Of a DNA stretch of 64,000 nt, positions 38,051 through 47,456 are shown one piece after another; position 1 is the first letter of the stretch; each line of letters opens with the position of its first letter. Origin of the DNA: Mangrovibacter yixingensis (GTDB lineage: Bacteria; Pseudomonadota; Gammaproteobacteria; Enterobacterales; Enterobacteriaceae); assembly GCF_020523985.1 (NCBI RefSeq), contig NZ_JAIVKM010000001.1, positions 1,550,001-1,614,000 on the forward strand, in the 5' to 3' direction. Made by a program: the position numbers and the translations under genes. The notes below the pieces were generated by a model, which saw only the letters and a list, made by a program, of their open reading frames with translations, did not search any database and had not been told where the DNA came from.

Positions 38051-39511
38051 ATGGCAACGCTCTATACGCTGGTTAACTGGTTGGTTATTCTTGGCTACTG
38101 GTTGCTCATTGCCAGTGTAACGTTGCGTATTCTGATGAAGCGCCGTGCGGTGCCTTCAGCCATGGCCTGGCTTCTTATTATCTATATACTTCCTTTAGTC
38201 GGTGTTATTGCTTACTTGTCATTTGGCGAACTGCATTTGGGCAAACGCCGGGCCGAACGGGCTCGTGAGATGTGGCCTTCAACAGCCAATTGGTTAAAAA
38301 CGCTAAAGGAAAGCAAACATATTTTTGCTAATGAAAACAGCACTGTTGCTCAATCATTATTCCAGCTGTGTGAACGTCGCCAGGGTGTTGGAGGCGTAAA
38401 AGGCAACCAATTACAGTTGCTGACAGAGACAGATGATGTCATGCACGCCATGATTCGTGATATTCAACTGGCCAGGCATAACATCGAGATGGTGTTCTAT
38501 ATTTGGAATCCTGGCGGTCTTGCAGATGAAGTTGCCGAATCGTTGATGGCTGCCGCGCGTCGCGGTGTACATTGCCGGTTGATGCTTGATTCTGCGGGAA
38601 GCCTGACATTCTTTCGCAGCCCCTGGCCTGCCATGATGCGTAATGCGGGTATCGATGTTGTCGAATCACTAAAAGTTAATCTGATGCGTGTGTTTCTGCG
38701 GCGTATGGACTTACGCCAACACAGAAAAATGGTCATGATTGATAATTATATTGCTTACACTGGAAGTATGAACCTGGTCGATCCTCGCTACTTTAAACAG
38801 GATGCGGGCGTTGGGCAGTGGGTAGATTTAATGGCGCGTATGGAAGGCCCCATTGCAACGACAATGGGAATCGTTTACTCATGTGACTGGGAAATTGAAA
38901 CAGGGAAGCGGCTTTTACCTCCCCCACCCGATGCCAATATCATGCCCTTTGAAGAAGCCAGTGGTCACACTATCCAGACCATAGCCTCCGGACCGGGATT
39001 TCCAGAAGACTTGATTCACCAGGCATTGCTAACCGCCGTTTATGCCGCCAGAGAAAACCTGGTTCTCACTACGCCTTACTTTGTTCCCAGCGACGATTTA
39101 TTACACGCAATTTGTACAGCAGCCCTGCGTGGTGTGAACGTCAGCCTGATTTTACCCAAGAAAAATGACTCGTTGCTGGTGGGTTGGGCTAGCCGTGCTT
39201 TCTTTGCTGAATTGCTGGCAGCCGGTGTTAAAATTTACCAGTTTGAAGGTGGGCTACTGCACACCAAGAGCGTACTGGTTGACGATGAGCTTAGCCTTGT
39301 CGGTACTGTTAATCTTGATATGCGTAGTTTATGGCTGAATTTTGAGATTACGCTGGTGATTGATGACCCCGGTTTTGGCAATGACCTTTCCGCCGTTCAG
39401 GACGATTATATTTCCCGCTCAACCTTGCTTAATGCCCACGACTGGGTAAAACGGCCATTGTGGCAACGAATAACTGAGCGAGTGTTTTACTTCTTTAGTC
39501 CATTGTTGTAA
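38051..39511 (+). CDS. clsA: Cardiolipin synthase A
   Basis: 486 residues, as in E. coli. Two N-terminal membrane spans (about 5-24 and 38-58) precede two phospholipase D catalytic domains with HKD motifs [18 protein letters not shown] and [18 protein letters not shown]. It condenses two phosphatidylglycerols to cardiolipin plus glycerol at the inner membrane. The start at 38051 is by homology; its ribosome-binding site (AAAGGA) is far, so translation may be modest. Confidence 0.97.
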   Translation: MATLYTLVNWLVILGYWLLIASVTLRILMKRRAVPSAMAWLLIIYILPLVGVIAYLSFGELHLGKRRAERAREMWPSTANWLKTLKESKHIFANENSTVAQSLFQLCERRQGVGGVKGNQLQLLTETDDVMHAMIRDIQLARHNIEMVFYIWNPGGLADEVAESLMAAARRGVHCRLMLDSAGSLTFFRSPWPAMMRNAGIDVVESLKVNLMRVFLRRMDLRQHRKMVMIDNYIAYTGSMNLVDPRYFKQDAGVGQWVDLMARMEGPIATTMGIVYSCDWEIETGKRLLPPPPDANIMPFEEASGHTIQTIASGPGFPEDLIHQALLTAVYAARENLVLTTPYFVPSDDLLHAICTAALRGVNVSLILPKKNDSLLVGWASRAFFAELLAAGVKIYQFEGGLLHTKSVLVDDELSLVGTVNLDMRSLWLNFEITLVIDDPGFGNDLSAVQDDYISRSTLLNAHDWVKRPLWQRITERVFYFFSPLL

Positions 39512-39548
39512 AAAGGCCCCAAAAGCTTATGAATGCGGACGTGTAAAG

Positions 39549-39878
39549 ATGGATATGGACCTGAATAACCGCCTGACTGAAGATGAAACGCTTGAGCAGG
39601 CTTATGATATTTTTCTCGAGCTGGCGGGCGATAATTTGGACCCGGCAGACATTATTTTATTTAATCTTCAATTTGAAGAACGGGGTGGTGCCGAGCTATT
39701 TGACCCTTCTGAAGAGTGGGCAGAACACGTCGATTTCGATCTCAATCCAGACTTTTTTTCAGAAGTGGTTATTGGCCTGGCTGAAGAAGACGGCGGCGAA
39801 TTGAACGATGTATTTGCCCGTATTCTGCTGTGCCGCGAGAAAAGTCATAAGCTGTGCCATATCCTGTGGCGTGAATAA
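39549..39878 (+). CDS. yciU: Acidic DNA-mimic-like protein YciU (UPF0263)
   Basis: 109 residues, almost identical to E. coli YciU and related to Haemophilus HI1450. It is very acidic ([36 protein letters not shown]). HI1450 is proposed to mimic double-stranded DNA; the target in enterobacteria is unknown. It lies 37 bases after clsA and is probably co-transcribed. Confidence 0.95.
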   Translation: MDMDLNNRLTEDETLEQAYDIFLELAGDNLDPADIILFNLQFEERGGAELFDPSEEWAEHVDFDLNPDFFSEVVIGLAEEDGGELNDVFARILLCREKSHKLCHILWRE

Positions 39879-39916
39879 TTACCGCATTTATTATCATAAA
39901 TAGCCTGGTGAAGCCT

Positions 39917-39954
39917 AAAAAAAACCTGGATGCATTACGCATCCAGGTTTTTTT
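39917..39954. terminator. Bidirectional terminator between yciU and oppF
   Basis: 10-bp stem ACCTGGATGC/GCATCCAGGT with loop ATTAC, flanked by seven A and seven T. It serves the convergent clsA-yciU and opp operons. Confidence 0.95.
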
Positions 39955-39985
39955 ATTCACGTTGATATAACCAATTCAACTCACT

Positions 39986-40990
39986 TCACAGAGGGTCAAC
40001 TTTCAGGCAAGAAACGGCGTGACTAAAGCTGCCTTCCAACACCGGGCGTGTTTTAGCACATTCCGGGCCCGCCATTGGGCATCGGGTACGGAACACACAA
40101 CCTGAAGGTGGATTGATGGGTGATGGCAACTCCCCTTCAAGCAGCTGTATAGTTTTGTTCCGTTCCTGATCCGGGTCTGGTACCGGTACAGCTGACATCA
40201 GAGCCCGCGTATACGGATGCAGCGGGTTGTTATACACCTCATCATAAGTGCCTAACTCCACAGCATGGCCAAGGTACATAACCAGCACACGGTCGGAAAT
40301 ATGTTTTACCACCGCCAGGTCATGGGCAATAAAAATCAAGGACAACCCCATTTCCCGCTGTAACTGCTGCAGCAAATTGACAACCTGCGCCTGAATAGAT
40401 ACATCAAGTGCAGAAACGGGTTCATCACAAATGATAAGTTTAGGTTCCAGGATCAAAGCACGTGCAATACCTATGCGCTGGCACTGACCACCCGAAAACT
40501 CGTGTGGATAACGGTTGACCAGATTCGGCAGCAACCCCACTTTCATCATCATTGCTTTAACCCGGTCCCGCACTTCCTGGCGCGGCATTTTCGGGTGATA
40601 TGTGCGCAATGGCTCAGCGATAATATCGCCAATTGTCATACGTGGGTTAAGCGATGCCAGTGGGTCCTGGAAAATCATCTGGATATCGCTGCGCACCTCA
40701 CGCCACTGTTGCGGGCTCATTCCAGACAGATTTTTACCCAACCAGGCGACATGCCCTTCTGTCGCTTTAACCAGACCGATAATCGCCCGTGCAAAAGTAG
40801 ATTTACCACAGCCGGACTCACCAACCACGCCCAATGTTTCCCCTTCATACAGGCGCAGTGTCACGCCATCTACTGCTTTGAGGGTTTTGGCGGGTTGCCA
40901 GAACCACTGCTTACTGTCACGAATATCAAAATGGACTTTCAGGTCTGTGATTTCGAGCAGCACTTTTTTCTCTTCTACCTGCGCGTTCAT
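39986..40990 (-). CDS. oppF: Oligopeptide ABC transporter ATP-binding protein OppF
   Basis: 334-residue ATPase. Walker A is GESGCGKSTFARAIIG, the ABC signature FSGGQCQRIGIARAL, Walker B LIICDEPVSALD. A C-terminal oligopeptide-transporter extension carries CVFRTRCPMAGPEC cysteines. It forms a heterodimer with OppD that powers peptide uptake. The start overlaps the oppD stop by 4 bases. Confidence 0.98.
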   Translation of the reverse strand: MNAQVEEKKVLLEITDLKVHFDIRDSKQWFWQPAKTLKAVDGVTLRLYEGETLGVVGESGCGKSTFARAIIGLVKATEGHVAWLGKNLSGMSPQQWREVRSDIQMIFQDPLASLNPRMTIGDIIAEPLRTYHPKMPRQEVRDRVKAMMMKVGLLPNLVNRYPHEFSGGQCQRIGIARALILEPKLIICDEPVSALDVSIQAQVVNLLQQLQREMGLSLIFIAHDLAVVKHISDRVLVMYLGHAVELGTYDEVYNNPLHPYTRALMSAVPVPDPDQERNKTIQLLEGELPSPINPPSGCVFRTRCPMAGPECAKTRPVLEGSFSHAVSCLKVDPL

Positions 40991-42000
40991 GCCAACTCCT
41001 CCACTGACTTAAAGCAAGCACGTAACCGGCCTTCACCAAAGGATTCCAACGGTGGCGTATTCTCACAACCTTCCGATGCATACGGGCAACGAGGTTGGAA
41101 TGGGCAACCTTTGGGTAACTTCAACAGGTTTGGAGGATTACCTGGGATGGTATCAAGCGCCTCACCTTCTTTATCAAGGCGTGGAACTGCACTGAGTAAC
41201 CCCATCGAATAAGGGTGTGACGGATGGTAGAACACATCGCGTGCGCTGCCATATTCCATGGTACGGCCTGCATACATCACCAACACTTTATCGCAAATTC
41301 CAGCAACCACGCCCAGGTCATGAGTGATCATGATAATAGCGGTATTGAATTCATGTTTGAGTTCATTCAATAGCGTCATTATTTGCGCCTGAACAGTCAC
41401 GTCTAGTGCAGTGGTTGGCTCATCGGCAATCAGCAACTTAGGACGACATAACAACGCCATAGCTATCATCACACGCTGGCGCATCCCCCCGGAAAACTCA
41501 TGAGGGTACATTTTCATGCGCTTACGTGCTTCTGGCATTTTGACCGCATCCAGCATGCGCACCGATTCTTCGAACGCCTCAGCCTTACTCATTTTTTTAT
41601 GCAGCATGAGCACTTCCATAAGTTGCTCACCCACCCGCATATAAGGGTTAAGAGACGTCATCGGATCCTGGAAAATCATGGAGATCTGTTCCGCACGCAG
41701 TCGGTTCAGTTCATGTTCCGGTAGGTTAAGGATTTCCCGCCCACCAAATGTGGCTGAACCATCAATGCGCCCATTTGATGCCAGCAACCCCATAAGGGCA
41801 AATGCCGTTTGAGATTTACCGGAACCCGATTCCCCCACAATACCCAGTGTTTCACCGGCATTGAGTGTGAAATTCAAATCATTAACAGCAGTAACATCAC
41901 CATCAGGTGTGCCAAAGGTCACCCGCAGGTCTTTTACATTTAATAAGGACTCACCCGCTAACGGGGATGCACCCACTACAGAACTAATAAGCGAAGCCAT
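40987..42000 (-). CDS. oppD: Oligopeptide ABC transporter ATP-binding protein OppD
   Basis: 337-residue ATPase. Walker [17 protein letters not shown], signature [15 protein letters not shown] and Walker [13 protein letters not shown]. The C-terminal cysteine-rich segment ([16 protein letters not shown]) is typical of Opp/Dpp ATPases and can hold an iron-sulfur cluster in this family. It lies 9 bases after oppC and overlaps oppF. Confidence 0.98.
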   Translation of the reverse strand: MASLISSVVGASPLAGESLLNVKDLRVTFGTPDGDVTAVNDLNFTLNAGETLGIVGESGSGKSQTAFALMGLLASNGRIDGSATFGGREILNLPEHELNRLRAEQISMIFQDPMTSLNPYMRVGEQLMEVLMLHKKMSKAEAFEESVRMLDAVKMPEARKRMKMYPHEFSGGMRQRVMIAMALLCRPKLLIADEPTTALDVTVQAQIMTLLNELKHEFNTAIIMITHDLGVVAGICDKVLVMYAGRTMEYGSARDVFYHPSHPYSMGLLSAVPRLDKEGEALDTIPGNPPNLLKLPKGCPFQPRCPYASEGCENTPPLESFGEGRLRACFKSVEELA

Positions 42001-42009
42001 GGGTACTCC

Positions 42010-42915
42010 TTAACGGTCTTTCGGGTCGAGGGCATCGCGCAGGCCATCGCCAATAAAGTTAAAACAAAACAGCGTCACCACCAGGAAACCCGCCGGGAAC
42101 ATTAATAACCACGGTGAGACTTCCATTGAATTTGCGCCATCGCTCAACAATGCCCCCCAACTGCTTAAGGGCTCCTGTGTCCCCAGCCCAAGGAAACTGA
42201 GGAAAGATTCGAACAGAATCATGCTGGGAACCAGCAAAGAGGCGTAAACCACCACAACACCAAGGACGTTCGGCACTATGTGGCGAATAACAATATTTCC
42301 GGTCGAAACCCCGCCAACTTGCGCTGCTTCAATAAACTCTTTGCGCTTCAGGCTCAATGTCTGCCCACGGACAATACGTGCCATATCAAGCCAGGACACC
42401 ATGCCTATTGCTACAAAGATTAACAGGATGTTTTGCCCAAAGAAGGTAACCAGCAGTATGACGAAGAACATAAACGGGAAGGAGTTGAGGATCTCCAACA
42501 GACGCATCATTACAGAGTCAACTTTTCCCCCTAAGTACCCTGAGAGTGAACCGTATAATGTCCCCAAGATGACGGCGACGAATGCAGCAGATATGCCTAC
42601 CATCAAGGAAATACGGCCACCAATGGCCACACGCACTAACAAGTCCCGTCCAGATGAATCGGTACCAAAATAGTGGCCGGACGCAAAATCCGGCCCACTG
42701 GACATCATGTTCCAGTCGGTGTCGAAATAGGTAAATGAAGATAACATCGGTGCAAAGGTGACAAACAGCGCAATCAGCACCAGTACGACTAAGCTTGCCA
42801 CTGCCGCGCGGTTATGAATAAAACGCCGACGCGCATCTTGCCATAAGCTACGCCCTTCTACTTCAAGCTTTTCACTGAAGTTTTCCAGGGCCTCACTGTT
42901 TTTCTTGCTCAACAT
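42010..42915 (-). CDS. oppC: Oligopeptide ABC transporter permease OppC
   Basis: 301 residues with six membrane helices. The BPD permease EAA loop appears as RKEFIEAAQVGGVSTGNIVIRH (split over positions about 200-220). An N-terminal cytoplasmic extension precedes the first helix, as in OppC proteins. A good GGAG precedes the ATG. It pairs with OppB. Confidence 0.97.
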   Translation of the reverse strand: MLSKKNSEALENFSEKLEVEGRSLWQDARRRFIHNRAAVASLVVLVLIALFVTFAPMLSSFTYFDTDWNMMSSGPDFASGHYFGTDSSGRDLLVRVAIGGRISLMVGISAAFVAVILGTLYGSLSGYLGGKVDSVMMRLLEILNSFPFMFFVILLVTFFGQNILLIFVAIGMVSWLDMARIVRGQTLSLKRKEFIEAAQVGGVSTGNIVIRHIVPNVLGVVVVYASLLVPSMILFESFLSFLGLGTQEPLSSWGALLSDGANSMEVSPWLLMFPAGFLVVTLFCFNFIGDGLRDALDPKDR

Positions 42916-42931
42916 TTGGCTAACTCCAGCA

Positions 42932-43852
42932 TTAATAACGAATTTTGGGGTCGATCACGGCATAAAGCACATCGACAACAGCATTGAAAGCAATGGTCAG
43001 TGCCCCAACCAAAATCGTCAGGCTCAGTACCAGTGAGTAGTCACGGTTCAGTGCGCCGTTAACAAACAACTGACCAATCCCCGGAAGACCATAAATTGTT
43101 TCAATCACCATTGAACCCGTGATAATCCCGACAAATGCTGGCCCCATATAAGAGAGCACAGGTAATAAAGCTGGCTTCAGTGCATGGCGCATTACAATGC
43201 GATGCATTGGTAACCCTTTAGCACGCGCTGTACGAATAAAGTTAGAGTGCAATACTTCAATCATAGAGCCACGCGTAATACGAGCGATACTGGAAATATA
43301 GGACAGCGAAAGCGCAACCATTGGCAGCAACATATACTTGAGTTCGCCCCCATTCCACCCACCGCCTGGCAGCCAGCGTAATGTAATGGAAAAGATCATG
43401 ACCAGCAGTGGTGCGACAACAAAACTGGGAATAACCACACCTGTCATGGCAAAACTCATGACAATGTAATCCCATTTACTGTTCTGTTTGAGTGCGGCAA
43501 TGACCCCAGCAGTAACGCCCAGCACAATAGCCAACAAAAATGCAGCTGCACCCAGTTTTGCTGAAACCGGGAATGATGCAGCAACCAAATCATTGACACT
43601 GTAATCTTTATATTTGAACGAAGGCCCAAAGTCCCCATGTGCCAGTTGTTTCAAATAATGAAAATACTGGGTCATCATTGGATCATTGAGGTGGTACTTC
43701 GCTTCGATGTTTGCCATTACTTCTGGCGGCAGGTTGCGCTCCCCGGTAAATGGGCTTCCCGGAGCCAGGCGCATCATAAAGAAGGAAATAGTAATAAGAA
43801 TAAAAAGTGTCGGAATTGCTTCCAGACAGCGACGTAAAATAAATTTCAACAT
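42932..43852 (-). CDS. oppB: Oligopeptide ABC transporter permease OppB
   Basis: 306 residues, the E. coli length. It begins MLKFILRRCLEAIPTLF; the EAA-type loop FIRTARAKGLPMHRIVMRH lies in the C-terminal half, followed by GSMVIETIYGLPGIGQLF. The frame is open for 26 more codons upstream, but homology and AAGG support 43852. It is separated from oppA by about 87 bases, where a stem-loop or processing site is common. Confidence 0.97.
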   Translation of the reverse strand: MLKFILRRCLEAIPTLFILITISFFMMRLAPGSPFTGERNLPPEVMANIEAKYHLNDPMMTQYFHYLKQLAHGDFGPSFKYKDYSVNDLVAASFPVSAKLGAAAFLLAIVLGVTAGVIAALKQNSKWDYIVMSFAMTGVVIPSFVVAPLLVMIFSITLRWLPGGGWNGGELKYMLLPMVALSLSYISSIARITRGSMIEVLHSNFIRTARAKGLPMHRIVMRHALKPALLPVLSYMGPAFVGIITGSMVIETIYGLPGIGQLFVNGALNRDYSLVLSLTILVGALTIAFNAVVDVLYAVIDPKIRY

Positions 43853-43939
43853 TGCCCGTACCTTCTGGCGTGTGCCTTTGCACTGCGATGAAATAAGACA
43901 CAGTGAGGCAGAGCATACGCCCCGCCTCACACACGGCCA

Positions 43940-45571
43940 TTAATGTTTGATAATGTACAAATCTTTCACATAGACATTATCAAGCGGGTCTTTACCGGTA
44001 TAACCACCAACCCACGGTTTCACCAAACGGGCATTAACATAGTAGTACACCGGTACAATGACAGAATCTTTGTCCAGTTGTTGTTCAGCTTTGTTATACA
44101 ACTCAGCACGCTCTTCTTCTGTTTTCACTTTCAGCGTATCAGCCATGATCTTATCAAAGGCTTCACTCTTATAGTGTGCGGTGTTGTTAGAGCTGTCGGA
44201 GAGCATAGTGTTCAGGAATGAACTCGGCTCGTTGTAATCTGCACACCAACCAGCACGCGCAACGGAGAAGTTACCCTGATGGCGGCTGTCGAGGAATGTT
44301 TTCCATTCCTTGTTATCCAGCTTCACATTCGCGCCAATATTTTTCTTCCAAATAGAAGAAACAGCGATAGCGAGTTTTTTATGCAGATCGGACGTGTTGT
44401 AAAGCAGGTCGAAAGTCAACGGTTTGTCTTTAGTAAAACCAGCTTCTTGCAGCAATTTGCGCGCTTCTTCATTACGTTTTGCCTGGCTCCAGCCAAACCA
44501 TGCTGGCGGAGTCAGTTTCGCGCCATCAGTATACGGCGGTGTATAACCATAAGCAGGCAAGTCGCCCTGGTTTTTCACTTTATTGACAATGATATCGCGA
44601 TCCAGGCTCAGTTTAAGAGCCGTACGTACGCGCACATCGTTGAACGGTGGTTTTTGGTTGTTGATTTCGTAGTAATAGGTGCACAAATAAGGGTCAACAT
44701 GTACCTGGTCAGGAATTTCTTTTTTCAGTTTCTGGAACAGCTCAATCGGTAACTGGTTGTAAGTCATGTCAATTTCACCGCTACGATAGCGGTTAACATC
44801 AGTGACCTCAGAAGAAATTGGGAGGTAGGTTACCTGGTTTATTACTGTCTTAGCGTTATTCCAGTATTGCGGGTTACGCACTAAATCGATGCGTTCGTTG
44901 ACTACCCAATCTTTAAGCGTGTACGCGCCGTTAGTCACAATGTTGCCTGGCTGAGTCCACTTTTCACCGTATTTTTCAATTGCAGCTTTAGGTACTGGAG
45001 ACAAAGATGGATGAACTAACAGTTTATAGAAATAAGGTACCGGTTCGCTCAGAGTTACTTCCAGCGTATGATCATCCAACGCCTTCACACCTAAGGTATC
45101 TGGTGATTTTTTCCCTGCGATAATGTCGTCGATATTCGCTACATGGCCATATTGCAGGTAGCTTTCATAAGGAGACGCTGTTTTTGGGTCAGCCAGGCGC
45201 TCCCAGCTGTAAACAAAATCCTGCGCAGTAACAGGTTCACCATTAGACCATTTGGCGTCTTTGCGCAGGTGGAAAGTCCAAACTTTAAAGTCTTTGTTTT
45301 CCCATTTCTCTGCAACACCAGGGATTGGCTTTCCCTGCAAATCAGTAATCAGCAGGCCTTCGAACAGATCTCGGTTAACGTTAGCTTCTGGCACACCTTC
45401 AATTTTATGAGGATCCAAAGACTGGATCTCGGCACCATTATTACGCACCAGTGTTTGTTTTTCTGCCAGTTGGACACCTGCTGGTACATTCGCAGCCATT
45501 GCAACGTTGCCAGCAAATAGCGCAGTCAAAATCCCTGCAGCTACCAGATTTTTTTTCGTGATGAAGGACAT
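43940..45571 (-). CDS. oppA: Periplasmic oligopeptide-binding protein OppA
   Basis: 543 residues. A signal peptide (about 1-26, ending NVAMA) precedes an SBP family 5 protein: NNGAEIQSLDPHKIEGVPEA near the N terminus, KPIPGVAEKW, and RAGWCADYNEPSSFLN in the second lobe. It binds peptides of 2-5 residues for OppBCDF. The sequence just before the ATG (GGAGTATCAACACA) is CA-rich like the E. coli GcvB target, so repression by that small RNA is plausible. Confidence 0.98.
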   Translation of the reverse strand: MSFITKKNLVAAGILTALFAGNVAMAANVPAGVQLAEKQTLVRNNGAEIQSLDPHKIEGVPEANVNRDLFEGLLITDLQGKPIPGVAEKWENKDFKVWTFHLRKDAKWSNGEPVTAQDFVYSWERLADPKTASPYESYLQYGHVANIDDIIAGKKSPDTLGVKALDDHTLEVTLSEPVPYFYKLLVHPSLSPVPKAAIEKYGEKWTQPGNIVTNGAYTLKDWVVNERIDLVRNPQYWNNAKTVINQVTYLPISSEVTDVNRYRSGEIDMTYNQLPIELFQKLKKEIPDQVHVDPYLCTYYYEINNQKPPFNDVRVRTALKLSLDRDIIVNKVKNQGDLPAYGYTPPYTDGAKLTPPAWFGWSQAKRNEEARKLLQEAGFTKDKPLTFDLLYNTSDLHKKLAIAVSSIWKKNIGANVKLDNKEWKTFLDSRHQGNFSVARAGWCADYNEPSSFLNTMLSDSSNNTAHYKSEAFDKIMADTLKVKTEEERAELYNKAEQQLDKDSVIVPVYYYVNARLVKPWVGGYTGKDPLDNVYVKDLYIIKH

Positions 45572-46282
45572 TGTGTTGATACTCCACTCATTATAATTAC
45601 TGACGTTACCGCCAGACTCTTTTCCCCTTTGGGGGCCTGTACAGCGCAGGAGCTTTCACGTCTGCCAGGTTATTGTTGTTTTACTGCTATCACCGACTTT
45701 ATTTATTACCGGCCGTACTCGTTAAGTACCACCTGTGTCGATTCTTTCTCGCCTCACCTTTCCTGTCATAAAGGTGAGCGTTTCAGTTCAGGTGCTTTAA
45801 CCTGTGCGATACTGCGGCCTGAAGACTTTTTCTGCCGGAAAGTAACAAAGCCAGTCGTGTCAGGCTAATACTATTTGCAGATTTGTTAACCAGAGAGGCA
45901 TTCACTACAAGAATGCGTTCACAATTTCCTCCCGGGGAACACACCGGAAAGCAGAACAATCCTTGTAATTACAGAGAATTAAAAAATACGGGGCTGACTA
46001 TGTGTATTTGTAAAAATTGTAACATCGCCCATTATCCACAAAAAACTTAACAATTGCTTATTTTTAGTACATTCGTCTGTGCGAACGTGGGTTTTACTAA
46101 TATCATTTCAGGAAAGTCCCAGCAAGAGCCAATTTGTTGTGTCATTCAAATAACAAATTGAACGTCTAATTATTAATCAGCATTACTACTAATTTACGTG
46201 TTTTCAAAAGTTTTACTTATATTGCACTGCAAATTTTTTGCATATAAACATAAAGGAAGACAAGACGGAGAGCGGTATAGAA
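45572..46282. other. Long opp leader/promoter region
   Basis: 711 bp without a convincing gene, between oppA and the terminator after ychE. It should contain the oppA promoter and a long untranslated leader. A 9-bp inverted repeat (CTCACCTTT-N8-AAAGGTGAG, 45753-45778) is the clearest structure. The section 46000-46260 is AT-rich. Confidence 0.5.
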
Positions 46283-46313
46283 GAGAAAAAGCGGAATATG
46301 TTTTTCCGCTTTT
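46283..46313 (-). terminator. Terminator after ychE
   Basis: Minus strand: AAAAGCGGA, 9-base loop, TCCGCTTTT, continuing into a T-rich tail. It lies about 19 bases after the stop. Confidence 0.85.
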
Positions 46314-46331
46314 GTGATCAAGGCTAAAAAT

Positions 46332-46979
46332 TTACCCGAGCAAACCAGGGAAAAGCGCACGAACCCCAGTAACAATAAACTCAATACCCAACGACATAAG
46401 TAACAGGCCCATAATACGAGTGATTACGTTGATACCTGTTTGCCCCAAAAACCGAACCAGCCAGGGCGCAAGACGGAAAATAAACCAACAACACACTGCA
46501 AAGAGTGCAATCGACAAGAAAAAACCGACCATGTAGGTCCAGGTGTGGTAGCGCGTTCCCCAAACAATAGTAGAACTGATCGCGCCCGGCCCAGCCATCA
46601 AAGGCAACGCCAGAGGAACAACCCCTACACTCTCGCGGATGGCTGTTTCTGATTTTTCTTGTTTATTCTGTTTATCTTCGCCCAATTTGCCACTGATCAT
46701 CGACATAGCAATAGTGACGACCAGTATTCCCCCGGCGATTCGAAACGAATCAATCGAGATACCAAACAATTGCAGAATGCCATCACCAAGAAAAAGCGAT
46801 GTCCATAAAATGATAGCCACCGAGAGGTTAGCAGTAAGATTTGTTTTATTTCTCGCTGCTGCCGTTTGGTAGCTTGTCATGCTAATAAACACCGGAATAA
46901 TTCCCACCGGGTTGACCAGCGCAAACAGACCAATAAAGAACTTAAAAAAAGTCGATAGATCAAACAGTGATTGTGTCAC
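46332..46979 (-). CDS. ychE: MarC-family inner-membrane protein YchE
   Basis: 215 residues, as in E. coli, from a GTG start with GGGAG upstream. Six membrane spans; LFALVNPVGIIPVFISMT and VVPLALPLMAGPGAISSTI are family hallmarks. MarC proteins have no agreed function. It is upstream of oppA in the same orientation but separated by a terminator and about 760 bp, and divergent from adhE. Confidence 0.95.
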   Translation of the reverse strand: MTQSLFDLSTFFKFFIGLFALVNPVGIIPVFISMTSYQTAAARNKTNLTANLSVAIILWTSLFLGDGILQLFGISIDSFRIAGGILVVTIAMSMISGKLGEDKQNKQEKSETAIRESVGVVPLALPLMAGPGAISSTIVWGTRYHTWTYMVGFFLSIALFAVCCWFIFRLAPWLVRFLGQTGINVITRIMGLLLMSLGIEFIVTGVRALFPGLLG

Positions 46980-47456
46980 GTAAGACTCCCTTCACGCGCC
47001 CAAAAAAAGCAGCGCTACTCTAAATGAAAAACCTTCAACAGACCATGGGATTTACTGTACTCACTGAATTGTCTTAGAAAAAGTTACATTTTAATCGCAT
47101 TCATGTTACTTATGTGTTTCATATATGATAGTGTGAAATAATTGTTTTGTAAGCAAATTAACCACCATTAACACTTATGTTCTTTTCCTGTGCTGAAAGG
47201 AGTCAGCTTCAATAGAAATTGACTTGGATCATGAAATACCCCCTAAGATGTGAGTAATCTCTATTTGCCGCCAGGGAAAAAACAGTGACCAAATCAGGTA
47301 ATGTTGAAGGTAAGGCTCTTTTAGTAAATCAGCAGAAAGTTAAAGAAAACTGAACATAGTTGGCTGTGATGGTTTCTGGATACAACGGGTGCTGTCTATA
47401 CTGACTCTCGGGCAGCTGGTTTACTAAAAGAGTTTAACATTTATCAGGAGAGCATT
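46980..47456 (+). promoter_or_regulatory. adhE promoter and long leader
   Basis: 477 bp between divergent ychE and adhE with no gene. The last 150 bases contain a long-range 18-bp stem: CTCTTTTAGTAAATCAGC (47316-47333) pairs with GCTGGTTTACTAAAAGAG (47415-47432) with one G-U pair. It ends 13 bases before the AGGAG ribosome-binding site. E. coli adhE mRNA needs RNase III processing for translation, so this structure is likely functional. Confidence 0.7.

Noticed and set aside
40502..41212. 236-codon plus-strand frame antisense to oppF/oppD
   Set aside because: Shadow of two highly conserved ATPase genes in the opposite frame.
45629..45868. 79-codon plus-strand frame upstream of oppA
   Set aside because: It is antisense to the oppA leader, cysteine- and serine-rich without pattern, and has no ribosome-binding site.
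45913..46050. 45-codon frame with a CICKNC motif in the opp leader
   Set aside because: There is no ribosome-binding site and no recognised homology, and it lies in a long non-coding leader. The cysteines are probably chance.
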